From: an uncultured Saprospiraceae bacterium
GTDB taxonomy: Bacteria; Bacteroidota; Bacteroidia; Chitinophagales; Saprospiraceae
Length of the DNA: 42,978 nucleotides
Direction: 5' to 3'
Assembly: GCA_937941765.1 (NCBI GenBank)
Contig: CALDGQ010000038.1
Span: forward strand, 1 to 42,978
A model generated the notes under the pieces. It had not been told where the DNA came from. It made no database searches and was given only the letters and a program-made list of their open reading frames with translations. A program made the position numbers and the translations under genes. Positions 35,813 through 42,978 of this stretch are shown here, one piece after another. How positions within the stretch are numbered: position 1 is the first letter of the stretch; every line of letters starts with the position of its first letter.

Positions 35813-35900
35813 CGGTAAACGGCTAACGAGGGAGCTCGCGGGAAAGACGCGCTCTCCTCGCGAGCTCCCCGTTCACCGTCAACCATCAACCTTTCACCGT
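35805..35900. repeat. Heptad hairpin element (right of four-helix-bundle gene)
   Basis: Left arm from 35805: ACGGTTG ACGGTAA ACGGCTA ACG, then GGAGCTCGCGGG. Right arm to 35900: CTCGCGAGCTCCCC, then GTTCACCGTCAACCATCAAC and CTTTCACCGT. It ends 14 bases before the start of the arsenate reductase gene and supplies the stop of the four-helix-bundle gene. Confidence 0.85.
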
Positions 35901-35914
35901 TTTTATAAAAAATT

Positions 35915-36340
35915 ATGAAAAAAAACATACTTATACTTTGTACTGGAAATTCTTGTAGAAGCCAAATGGCACATGGATTTTTTGAGAAATACGGGAAAGA
36001 TACCCTAAATGTCTACAGCGCTGGAATAGAAACGCATGGTGTCAATCCAATGGCGATTCAATTTATGAGTGATGTGGGAATTGATATTTCTAAGAACACA
36101 TCAAATAACATTGTGGAGTATAAAGAAGTGAAATTTGATTATATCATAACAGTATGCGATCATGCTCGTGAAAATTGTCCTTGGTTTCCTTCTGATGCAA
36201 AACGTTTTCATTATAACTTTAAAGATCCGTCTAAGATTGATGGAGTGAATGATGCGGTGATTGCTGCTTTTGAAGAGACTAGAGATGCGATTGATGATTA
36301 TGCTCGTAAGATGGTGGAACGGGATTTTGTGGAGCAATGA
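35915..36340 (+). CDS. arsC: Arsenate reductase, thioredoxin-coupled ArsC (LMW-PTPase fold)
   Basis: A 141-residue enzyme reducing arsenate to arsenite. The P-loop CTGNSCRSQ starts with nucleophile Cys9, and the redox pair Cys81/Cys88 is in VCDHARENCPWFP. These match Cys10, Cys82 and Cys89 of the Staphylococcus pI258-type enzyme, shifted by one, and distinguish it from plain low-molecular-weight tyrosine phosphatases. FKDPSKIDG supplies the acidic Asp loop. No ArsR, ArsB/Acr3 or other arsenic gene is adjacent, so regulation is not apparent. The stop is followed directly by a heptad fragment and the triplicated repeat. Confidence 0.9.
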   Translation: MKKNILILCTGNSCRSQMAHGFFEKYGKDTLNVYSAGIETHGVNPMAIQFMSDVGIDISKNTSNNIVEYKEVKFDYIITVCDHARENCPWFPSDAKRFHYNFKDPSKIDGVNDAVIAAFEETRDAIDDYARKMVERDFVEQ

Positions 36341-36952
36341 ACGGTTGACTTGAGTGTGTAGGATCCACCTTCTAATCCTTTGGATAGGCTCCTCCTTAAA
36401 AAGGAGGAGTGTTTCGCGGGGAGTGCGCGGGAGGTGTCTCTGGAAAATTCCAACATTAAAATTAGGTATTCACGTCTTCATGTGCCGCCTTCCTTTTTAA
36501 GGTAGGGCCTATCTGAAGGATTGGAGGATGGATCCCTGCGCAACACTTGAGCTCGTAGGATCCACCTTCTAATCCTTTGGATAGGCTCCTCCTTAAAAAG
36601 GAGGAGTGTTTCGCGGGGAGTACGTGGGAGGTGACTCTGAAAATTCCAACATTAAAATTACGTTTTTACGTCTTCATGTGCCCCTTCCTTTTTAAGGTAA
36701 GGGCCTATCCGCCTCTGACGGATTAGAGGATGGATCCTGCGCAACACTTGAGCTCGTAGGATCCACCTGCTAATCCTTTGGATAGGCTCCTCCTTAAAAA
36801 GGAGGAGTGTTTCGCGGGGAGTACGCGGGAGGTGTCTCTGGAAAAATTCAACATTAAAATTACGTATTCACGTCTTCATGTGCCCCTTCCTTTTTAAGGT
36901 AAGGGCCTATCCGCCTCTGACGGATTAGAGGATGGATCCTGCGCAACACTTG
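36341..36952. repeat. Three tandem copies of a roughly 200-bp hairpin unit
   Basis: No gene lies in 36341-36978. A short heptad fragment (ACGGTTGAC, 36341-36349) is followed by three near-identical units starting GGATCCACC at 36361, 36558 and 36759 (spacing 197 and 201). Each ends with TGCGCAACACTTG. Each unit is itself an imperfect inverted repeat: GGATCCACCTTCTAATCC ... GGATAGG at the left against CCTATCC ... GGATTAGAGGATGGATCC at the right, with an internal CTCCTCCTTAAAAAGGAGGAG hairpin near the left end. Confidence 0.92.
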
Positions 36953-36978
36953 GTACTCAATCAGGCTGTCCAGAACAA

Positions 36979-37941
36979 CTATGTAGTTGTTTCCATTACT
37001 GCCTTCAAGCTTTCCTTCAATACATACAACAGATAAGCCTCATTTTCAGGTTGTAAGAATCCCATTCTATTATTCAAAAGATGATATAAATCGACATAAC
37101 TCGCCCAGGTCATTCTTTGAGATTCAGATAGATGTTCTAGTCCTTGAATGAACGATGGTTTCTCTCTCCAAGATAACAATCCTTTTTCATAATAGTCTTC
37201 CATCACTTCTGTCATCTGCAAAGTATGGTTGTAGAAGTCGTGGCTTGATTTATCGACATCGTCATCATTGAGCATATTCCAAATTTGACCAAAAACATGT
37301 TGGATGCCTTCTTTTGATTTTTCGTAGGAAGTATTGAAATCTGAAATGGCTTTTACTTTTTTGGCTTCATACTCCTCCCCTTTTTCTATCATCGAATTCA
37401 TATATGCTTCAAATGCAGTTTCCAAAAATAACAAAGTTTCTTCATCATCCATTCCTAGACCATGGGCATAATAAGTTTGCATTTGCAATACAAAACCCAA
37501 TGAGTTTTCATCGTTGTAAATATCAGCTGTTTCATTCATCATCGACAACGAGAACTCAGACGCTACACAAAAATGATCTTCGATTAAATCAATACTGTTG
37601 GCTCCATATCGGTCCACTTCCCTTTCGTAATCGATAATTTGAACAGAATTCATTGGATAATTTCCGTCTCCCTGCAATGCTGCATCCAGCTCATATACAT
37701 CCTTGTATTTGTTGGCTACATACTCCATTACTTTCGAAATTTGGTCCTGATTTTCGCACAGCAATCGCAATCGAATGTGTGGGCCATTTTCACCATATCT
37801 TATGTAGAAAAATTGAAGAATCAATTGCTCATCATATAGATCAGAAACTAAAGGATAAATTTGGGTCAGTAAAAAATCAGTATGTGGTTCCGCTACAAAG
37901 AAGTGGAAGGACAACCAATTTTGTGGATCTCGTTTTTGCAT
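36979..37941 (-). CDS. Orphan thiopeptide-type bacteriocin biosynthesis (SpaB_C / lantibiotic dehydratase C-terminal) domain protein
   Basis: A 320-residue soluble protein formed by the domain that in LanB-type dehydratases follows the glutamylation domain and carries out glutamate elimination, and that occurs as a split protein in thiopeptide and related pathways. Signatures are NWLSFHFFVAEPHTDFLL near the N terminus, FFYIRYGENGPHIRLRL (about 45-61), and IIDYEREVDRYGANSIDLIE (about 102-121). No partner LanB N-terminal domain, cyclase, YcaO, transporter or recognisable precursor peptide lies in this window, so it may act in trans on a distant cluster or have another role. The start is the ATG at 37941. 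It is flanked by repeats on both sides. Confidence 0.85.
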   Translation of the reverse strand: MQKRDPQNWLSFHFFVAEPHTDFLLTQIYPLVSDLYDEQLILQFFYIRYGENGPHIRLRLLCENQDQISKVMEYVANKYKDVYELDAALQGDGNYPMNSVQIIDYEREVDRYGANSIDLIEDHFCVASEFSLSMMNETADIYNDENSLGFVLQMQTYYAHGLGMDDEETLLFLETAFEAYMNSMIEKGEEYEAKKVKAISDFNTSYEKSKEGIQHVFGQIWNMLNDDDVDKSSHDFYNHTLQMTEVMEDYYEKGLLSWREKPSFIQGLEHLSESQRMTWASYVDLYHLLNNRMGFLQPENEAYLLYVLKESLKAVMETTT

Positions 37942-37966
37942 GTGGCGAAGTTAGGAAAATACTTAC

Positions 37967-38100
37967 GAACCGCAGAATATCAAACCGTAGAATATCGAAT
38001 GTCGAAGTGGAGCTCGTGGACGACTAGAAATGAGTAATTAAGATTAAGGCCTCAAGCAGAAAAAGGCGCAGAAAGAAGATGCAAAAAAAATTCTTTCTGC
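37967..38100. repeat. Half CCGCAGAATATCGAA repeat and small hairpin
   Basis: Bases 37967-38010 carry GAACCGCAGAATATC, AAACCGTAGAATATCGAA and TGTCGAAGTGGAGC, a left arm of the family at 3398-3516, without a clear right arm. Further on, GCAGAAAGAA (38068-38077) pairs with TTCTTTCTGC (38091-38100) around an A-rich loop, 11 bases after the SGNH hydrolase stop; it may terminate that gene, though no long T run follows. Confidence 0.5.
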
Positions 38101-38110
38101 AATTAACTAC

Positions 38111-38896
38111 TTATTTTCTTAATTGTAATTGGAGACCTTCATTATTTAACATGAAACTTGCGAAATCCTTTGCCCAAGTCTGATAGGTCAATTTCGAAGG
38201 ATGAACACCATCACTAAAAAAATCTGATTTGTTTCCTTTGATATTTAAGCGATCTACCCAATCTTGTAAACTTAATTTTCTGGAATAGAAGAAAACCTGA
38301 TCAAACTCTTTGGTTACTTTCTCCAATTCGGTTCCAAATATCTCAACTAAATTTCCCATTGTAAATTTTAGGATTTTTGTAAATGCAGGAAACTCTTTTA
38401 TTGGTGGCATGTTGATGAACACAATGGGTACTTCTGGAAATTTCGATTTCAAAGTTTGGATGAGTTCTTTAACTTGTCGTGCCCATTTTGTTGGAGAATT
38501 TAAAGTAAACGCATCGTTGGCACCTAAACCGATTATTATCAAGTCTGCCTTTTTTTCTTGTATTGTAGGTATAATGTTAGATAATACTCTTTTTGCCGTA
38601 AACCCTTTTTTTGCATACACTTTCCATGGCACTTTGACATTGAGGCGTTGTGCAATTTCATTAGCCAACGTACCTGTGAATCCTTCTTCATGTGTCTTCA
38701 CTCCCACTCCGGCAATCGTACTTTCGCCAATCGTTATTAATCGAAGTGCTTTTGATTCTTTTGAGTTACTGACTCCGTTTAATCCGGTCGCTTCTGGAAG
38801 TACAGGGACAGCCGCTTTTACTCGTTTGCCTTGGAAGTACATGATTGGTAATAATGGAATGGTCAATATTAAACCTAAAACGTATCTGAGATTCAT
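38111..38896 (-). CDS. SGNH/GDSL-family hydrolase
   Basis: A 261-residue lipase/esterase-like hydrolase. Block I has the nucleophile Ser59 in TIGESTIAGVG, block III has Asn127 in IGLGANDAF, and block V has Asp229 and His232 in SDGVHPS; the oxyanion Gly of block II is probably in YAKKGFTAKRV. An N-terminal hydrophobic segment (about 5-21) anchors or exports it, so it should act on envelope lipids or acetylated glycans in the periplasm; substrate unknown. The start is the ATG at 38896. It is monocistronic. Confidence 0.85.
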   Translation of the reverse strand: MNLRYVLGLILTIPLLPIMYFQGKRVKAAVPVLPEATGLNGVSNSKESKALRLITIGESTIAGVGVKTHEEGFTGTLANEIAQRLNVKVPWKVYAKKGFTAKRVLSNIIPTIQEKKADLIIIGLGANDAFTLNSPTKWARQVKELIQTLKSKFPEVPIVFINMPPIKEFPAFTKILKFTMGNLVEIFGTELEKVTKEFDQVFFYSRKLSLQDWVDRLNIKGNKSDFFSDGVHPSKLTYQTWAKDFASFMLNNEGLQLQLRK

Positions 38897-39550
38897 CGTG
38901 TTGTAGTTGCTACTATAAAGATAAAATTTTCTTTAGTATTTACGTTTGGTGAGGTATATTGTTTAGATGTGATTATTGGGGGTTGGTCACATTTGGGTTT
39001 GATTCTCGCTTTGCTCGTTGGTCTGATCCCTGTCTGCTCTGACGGCAGTCAGACAGGCATCCCTGTACCGACTACGTCGGACGTCCCTTGCCTTTTTATA
39101 AAAAGGAAGGGATGCATACGAGAGCTCGCGAGTCTACGTACTCATATTTGCTCAGTTGTTTTTTTTAAGTAAGTGAAAATACGTAAGCCCGTAAGTCCAC
39201 GTACTCACGTCAGACTGTGCGAAAACGAAATTGAACCGCAAAATATCGAACAAGCCTGCCTGACTGCCGTCAAAGCAGACAGGGAACCGCAGAATGTAGA
39301 AGTTGAATACTCGAGTATACACGTATATTAACGAATTTCATGCTTAATTGTCCACGTACTCTACTTCGACATTCGATATTCTGCGGTTGGATATTCTGCG
39401 GTTCAGTTTCCGAAAGCATATTCGCACAGTCTCACGTGCTCCCTCTTCCTTTTTTTAAAAGGAAGGGGCGTCTAGCTCTGCTGGTATAGAGATGCCTGTC
39501 TGACTGCCGCCAGAGCAGACAGGGATCAGACCACCGAGCAAAACGAGCCA
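38897..39550. repeat. Gene-free region with roughly 540-bp nested inverted repeat
   Basis: No gene is seen between 38897 and 39635. The outer arms 39005-39061 and 39491-39547 match inverted at 54 of 57 positions and contain the CCTGTCTGCTCTGACGGCAG palindrome. Next inward are GCCTTTTTATAAAAAGGAAGGG and CCTCTTCCTTTTTTTAAAAGG blocks. Then come CAGACTGTGCG ... and CGCACAGTCT ... arms with CCGCAAAATATCGAA / TTCGATATTCTGCGG units. Bases 39212-39352 are the inverted copy of 1-141. Confidence 0.88.
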
Positions 39551-39553
39551 CCA

Positions 39554-39586
39554 AAAAAGGCCATCTCAAAAGAGACAGCCTTTTAT
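39554..39586 (-). terminator. Terminator of dnaK
   Basis: AAAAAAGGC-CA-TCTC / GAGA-CA-GCCTTTT forms a stem around AAAA. On the minus strand it is followed by a T run, 50 bases after the dnaK stop codon. Confidence 0.75.
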
Positions 39587-39635
39587 TATTGCCATATAAA
39601 AAATAGCTATGGTCTGGATAAGTACAATCTGTACT

Positions 39636-41573
39636 TTAGCTATTTGTATCGTCTTCTACTTCTTCAAATTCAACATCCGTCACATCTTCAGAATTGGTAT
39701 CTTCCGTTGTACCTTCAGCACCAGGATCAGCAGAACCAGTTCCATCAGCAGTAGAACCGCCGTTGGCATCTTGAGTTGCTGCATACATTTCCTGAGAGGC
39801 TGCTTGCCATGCTGTATTTAAAGTAGCCATTGCAGTATCAATCTGACCCAAATCTTGTGAAGCGTGAGCAGTCTTCAATTCTGCTAATGCAGATTCGATT
39901 GGTGCTTTCTTTTCATCAGGAATCTTATCACCATACTCCTTCATTTGCTTCTCCGTTTGGAAAATCAATGAATCAGCTTGGTTGATTTTATCTACTTTGT
40001 CACGAGCTGCTTGATCCGATTCTGCATTCGCTTCTGCTTCTGCTTTCATCTTTGCAATCTCTTCATCTGACAAACCAGTTGACGCTTCAATTCTAATATT
40101 TTGTTCTTTTCCGGTTCCTTTATCTTTAGCAGTTACACTCAAAATACCATTAGCATCCATATCGAAAATTACTTCGATTTGAGGCATTCCTCTTGGTGCT
40201 GGTGGAATTCCATCTAAAATGAAACGTCCAATTGGTCTATTGTCCGCAGCCATTTTACGTTCTCCTTGAAGGATGTGAATCTCAACAGAAGGTTGGTTGT
40301 CAGCAGCAGTTGAATACACTTTAGATTTCTTAGTAGGAATCGTAGAGTTAGACTCAATTACAACATCATATACACCACCCATTGTTTCAATACCCATTGA
40401 CAATGGTGTAACATCTAATAACAATACATCTGTAACATCACCACTCAATACACCACCTTGGATAGATGCACCAATCGCAACTACTTCATCCGGGTTAACA
40501 GATTTGTTAGGTTTTTTTCCGAAGAATTTTTCAACTGCTTCCTGAATCATTGGAATACGAGTTGATCCACCTACTAATATAATTTCGTCGATATCACCTT
40601 TGCTCAATCCTGCATCTTTCAATGCATCTTGACAAGGCTTCAACGTACGTTGTACTAAGCTGTCAGCTAATTGCTCAAATTTTGAACGAGTCAATTTTAA
40701 AACCAAGTGCTTAGGCACTCCGTCTACAGCAGTAACATATGGAAGATTGATTTCAGTTTCTGTTGAAGAAGATAATTCAACTTTTGCTTTTTCAGCTGCT
40801 TCTTTCAAACGTTGTAATGCCATCGGATCTTTTCTCAAGTCGATTGCTTCTTGTTGCTTGAAAGTTTCTGCTAAGTGCTCAATGATTACTTCATCAAAAT
40901 CATCTCCACCTAAGTGCGTATCACCATTTGTAGATTTTACTTCGAATACGCCTTCCCCTAATTCAAGAACAGAAATATCAAATGTACCACCACCTAAGTC
41001 ATAAACCGCAATGGTCATGTCTTGTGATTTTTTATCCATACCATATGCCAATGCCGCAGCTGTTGGCTCATTGATGATACGTTGTACTTTTAGACCAGCG
41101 ATTTCGCCGGCTTCTTTGGTAGCTTGTCTTTGTGAGTCATTGAAATAAGCAGGTACCGTAATTACCGCTTCAGTTACGGTAGTTCCCAAAAAGTCTTCAG
41201 CTGTTTTCTTCATTTTCTGAAGAACCATTGCAGACAATTCTTGAGGCGTGTACTTCTTACCATTTAATTCAACTCGAACGGTATTGTTGTCTCCTTTTAC
41301 AAGCTTATATGCTTGCTTGCCAACTTCACCTTTAATTTCATCAAAACGACTTCCCATAAAACGCTTGATAGAAGAAATAGTACGCGTTGGATTGGTGATC
41401 GCTTGACGTTTTGCAGGGTCACCGATTTTACGGTCACCGCTATCTAGAAAAGCAACAACAGATGGTGTTGTTCTTCTCCCTTCGTCATTTGGAATAACAA
41501 CTGGTTCATTACCTTCCATTACAGCAACGCAAGAGTTGGTTGTACCTAGGTCAATTCCGATTATTTTACCCAT
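39636..41573 (-). CDS. dnaK: Molecular chaperone DnaK (Hsp70)
   Basis: A 645-residue Hsp70. The nucleotide-binding domain (about 1-380) opens [20 protein letters not shown] and has [47 protein letters not shown] and [13 protein letters not shown]. The substrate-binding domain carries [17 protein letters not shown] and IPTKKS, and the helical lid ends in an acidic tail ([16 protein letters not shown]) like the EEVD-type C-terminal binding motif. A complete, normal gene. No grpE or dnaJ is adjacent. The upstream gap holds a candidate regulatory palindrome and a sigma-54-like element. Confidence 0.98.
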   Translation of the reverse strand: MGKIIGIDLGTTNSCVAVMEGNEPVVIPNDEGRRTTPSVVAFLDSGDRKIGDPAKRQAITNPTRTISSIKRFMGSRFDEIKGEVGKQAYKLVKGDNNTVRVELNGKKYTPQELSAMVLQKMKKTAEDFLGTTVTEAVITVPAYFNDSQRQATKEAGEIAGLKVQRIINEPTAAALAYGMDKKSQDMTIAVYDLGGGTFDISVLELGEGVFEVKSTNGDTHLGGDDFDEVIIEHLAETFKQQEAIDLRKDPMALQRLKEAAEKAKVELSSSTETEINLPYVTAVDGVPKHLVLKLTRSKFEQLADSLVQRTLKPCQDALKDAGLSKGDIDEIILVGGSTRIPMIQEAVEKFFGKKPNKSVNPDEVVAIGASIQGGVLSGDVTDVLLLDVTPLSMGIETMGGVYDVVIESNSTIPTKKSKVYSTAADNQPSVEIHILQGERKMAADNRPIGRFILDGIPPAPRGMPQIEVIFDMDANGILSVTAKDKGTGKEQNIRIEASTGLSDEEIAKMKAEAEANAESDQAARDKVDKINQADSLIFQTEKQMKEYGDKIPDEKKAPIESALAELKTAHASQDLGQIDTAMATLNTAWQAASQEMYAATQDANGGSTADGTGSADPGAEGTTEDTNSEDVTDVEFEEVEDDTNS

Positions 41574-41621
41574 GATTTGTATAGTTTAAATTTTATTGAT
41601 TTCGATTATCAATTAGGTATG

Positions 41622-41637
41622 TTCAATAGATGTGCCA
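41622..41637 (-). promoter_or_regulatory. Candidate sigma-54-like promoter of dnaK
   Basis: On the minus strand this reads TGGCAC-ATCTA-TTGAA, close to the sigma-54 consensus TGGCAC-N5-TTGCW, with a mismatch at the normally conserved C of the -12 element. It would place a start site about 35-40 bases before the dnaK ATG. Tentative. Confidence 0.3.
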
Positions 41638-41704
41638 TGCCAACATATCTGCCTTTTTGGTTCAAATTAGAACAAATTAGCATATATTTTGGCAGTTCTA
41701 TGAC

Positions 41705-41717
41705 TGACAGAATGTCA
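41705..41717. promoter_or_regulatory. Palindrome TGACA-GAA-TGTCA upstream of dnaK
   Basis: A perfect 5-bp-arm palindrome with a 3-base centre, in the short dnaK upstream region (41574-41729), about 70 bases upstream of the sigma-54-like element. Position and symmetry fit an operator or activator site. No CIRCE element (TTAGCACTC inverted repeat) is seen. The function is inference. Confidence 0.35.
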
Positions 41718-41729
41718 AAACGGCAGTTG

Positions 41730-42731
41730 TTATTGGAAATTTAAGTCTTTTGTGTACTGTCCGAATCTTAATGAATCCTCTGTTTCGGTTGTCAAAGTGA
41801 TTCCTTCTTTTAAACTTGTGTTTTTCGAGCCGAAAATTCCAAGTCCTTCAGAAAGGTTGGTATAAGATGGAATTTCTTGAGCACTTGTAATACCTGTATT
41901 TGCTTGACCAATATTGATATAGTCAAATAAATTCTGATCACCAGCAGTTACAACTACATCTAGATTTTTAAAATCTCTAGTTAAATTACCAGCATCTTGA
42001 AGCGCAATTGCGATGAATCTAAAAAACTCATCTCCGTCTTCTAATTTATACTCACCTAAATCTTGGTCAGCATCTTTATCGATGTTTTTAGCAAGTGGCC
42101 AGTGAATTTCTTTTTCTAAAAATGTGTTTGGATCGGCTTGTGTATTTTCTAAATAATTTAGACGTAGTGTTAAATCAAAGAAGAGTGCATTTTCAGAAGA
42201 ATTCCAACGGAAATTAGTGCTTTTTCCTCCTTCAAATTTAATAGTTGTCAAAGGTGCAGCAACATTCATATCGCCAACAATCACTGTTTCTGCCGTCACT
42301 TCGGGTTTGTTATCTCCTCTCGTCAATTTTAATTTATAAGTTTCACCACTTTCTAATTTTTCATCATCTTCTAATTTAAATTTGTATAGATAATTAGGTG
42401 AATTGGCAAATATCCCTTCTGCTCGTGGATATCCTTCCAACGCGCCATCCACTTTATCCAACTCATATATCTCACCAGTACTCACTCGCTCAATAGCCAC
42501 CCCAATTGAAGCATAATATAATGAATCTGGAATTTGCGCTAATTGTAATGCGCTAGTAGATGGATCTACGAAAGCTTTTTCTACTCTTATATAATGTGCA
42601 GTATCAGCACGTGACAATAATCCATAAACAACTGGAATATCTTTCCAATCTTCAATTAGATCAAAATCATTGGAACAAGAATAGGAAATTAACATCGTTA
42701 GAACACCTACAAGAATCATTACTTTTTTCAT
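41730..42731 (-). CDS. DUF4249-like lipoprotein
   Basis: A 333-residue predicted lipoprotein (Cys19 in LISYSC, then SNDFD). The early motif PVVYGLLSRADTAHYIRVEK, the middle ETYKLKLTRGDNKPEVTAET and the late YTNLSEGLGIFGSKN are typical of Bacteroidota DUF4249 proteins, usually surface or periplasmic lipoproteins encoded near TonB-dependent receptors. The partner receptor, if any, would lie upstream, beyond the window edge. The start is the ATG at 42731 (a Met at residue 5 is an alternative). Confidence 0.75.
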   Translation of the reverse strand: MKKVMILVGVLTMLISYSCSNDFDLIEDWKDIPVVYGLLSRADTAHYIRVEKAFVDPSTSALQLAQIPDSLYYASIGVAIERVSTGEIYELDKVDGALEGYPRAEGIFANSPNYLYKFKLEDDEKLESGETYKLKLTRGDNKPEVTAETVIVGDMNVAAPLTTIKFEGGKSTNFRWNSSENALFFDLTLRLNYLENTQADPNTFLEKEIHWPLAKNIDKDADQDLGEYKLEDGDEFFRFIAIALQDAGNLTRDFKNLDVVVTAGDQNLFDYINIGQANTGITSAQEIPSYTNLSEGLGIFGSKNTSLKEGITLTTETEDSLRFGQYTKDLNFQ

Positions 42732-42735
42732 GCTA

Positions 42736-42743
42736 CAAAGGTA
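42736..42743 (-). promoter_or_regulatory. Candidate -7 promoter box (TACCTTTG)
   Basis: TACCTTTG on the minus strand matches TAnnTTTG but lies only 4 bases from the ATG at 42731, which would imply a leaderless transcript or use of the Met at codon 5. Confidence 0.3.
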
Positions 42744-42823
42744 TAAGTTTTTGATAAATTTCGATAAAAGATTGAATATCTCAACGATAAATAACAGGTT
42801 TTAGATGAATGGCTACATTTGAT

Positions 42824-42864
42824 ACGGTAAACGGCGGACGGTTGACGGCAGGACTGTTAAGTTC
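42824..42864. repeat. Heptad array joined to GTTAAGTTCT unit
   Basis: ACGGTAA ACGGCGG ACGGTTG ACGGCAG, then GACTGTTAAGTTCT. The same junction, GGTTGACGGCAGG-CTGTTAAGTTCT, occurs at 4757-4782, showing that the two repeat types travel together. The inverted partner arm, if present, may lie beyond the window. Confidence 0.7.
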
Positions 42865-42978
42865 TAATTTATTAAGAAAAATAGTAATTTGTTGCAAAAC
42901 AATATTCTGCCATGACATTTATTTCTTCTTTTTCCAAAATAAAAGATCCGAGACGAGGGCAAGGCCTTCGAACAAGTT

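Noticed and set aside
36361..36952. CRISPR array
   Set aside because: The repeat unit is about 200 bp and contiguous, with no unique spacers of regular length and no cas genes nearby.

Overview
The window comes from an AT-rich member of the Bacteroidota, most likely of the Saprospiria type. The evidence is two cell-surface proteins with type IX secretion sorting domains (one type A, one type B), many lipoproteins with Bacteroidota-style lipoboxes, a DUF4249-like lipoprotein, TAnnTTTG-type -7 promoter boxes and the general absence of Shine-Dalgarno sequences. The assignment below phylum level is inference.

Layout. 1-5180: a secreted repeat protein, an AraC-type regulator, a SAM methyltransferase and a cystathionine-gamma-synthase-family PLP enzyme, separated by hairpin-forming repeats. 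5181-14816 (all minus strand): a 1783-residue alpha-2-macroglobulin-like protein that also carries a TonB-receptor plug-like and a TonB C-terminal-like segment, a PKD-domain type IX cargo, a membrane protein, and a lipoprotein gene interrupted by an in-frame TAA. 15154-19390: a small membrane protein flanked by direct repeats, a helical protein and a tandem AAA+ (CbxX/SpoVK) ATPase. 19615-25154: MsrB, a membrane protein, a secreted nuclease-like protein, RimO and a beta-barrel protein. 25277-29237: a four-helix-bundle (23S rRNA intervening-sequence-type) gene and a tight pyrG - glycosyltransferase - SpoU/TrmH methylase operon. 29568-36340 (plus strand): AlkD-like protein, transglutaminase-like lipoprotein, haloalkane dehalogenase, beta-barrel protein, thioredoxin-fold lipoprotein, a second four-helix-bundle gene and an ArsC-type arsenate reductase. 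36979-42731 (minus strand): an orphan lantibiotic-dehydratase C-terminal-type protein, an SGNH hydrolase, DnaK and a DUF4249-like lipoprotein.

The coding content is mostly housekeeping and envelope genes. What stands out is the intergenic DNA: many gaps hold long inverted repeats from several recurring families. One family is built of heptads (ACGGTTG and variants). Because 7 is not a multiple of 3, three stop-bearing heptads place a stop in each reading frame, and several upstream genes end inside these arrays. One four-helix-bundle gene sits between two such hairpins; the other sits between arms of a different inverted repeat. A 141-bp block at the left edge recurs inverted at 39.2 kb inside a roughly 540-bp nested inverted repeat, and a roughly 200-bp hairpin unit is repeated three times at 36.4-36.95 kb. 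The other main candidates for novelty are the alpha-2-macroglobulin/TonB-like fusion and the stand-alone SpaB_C-type protein.
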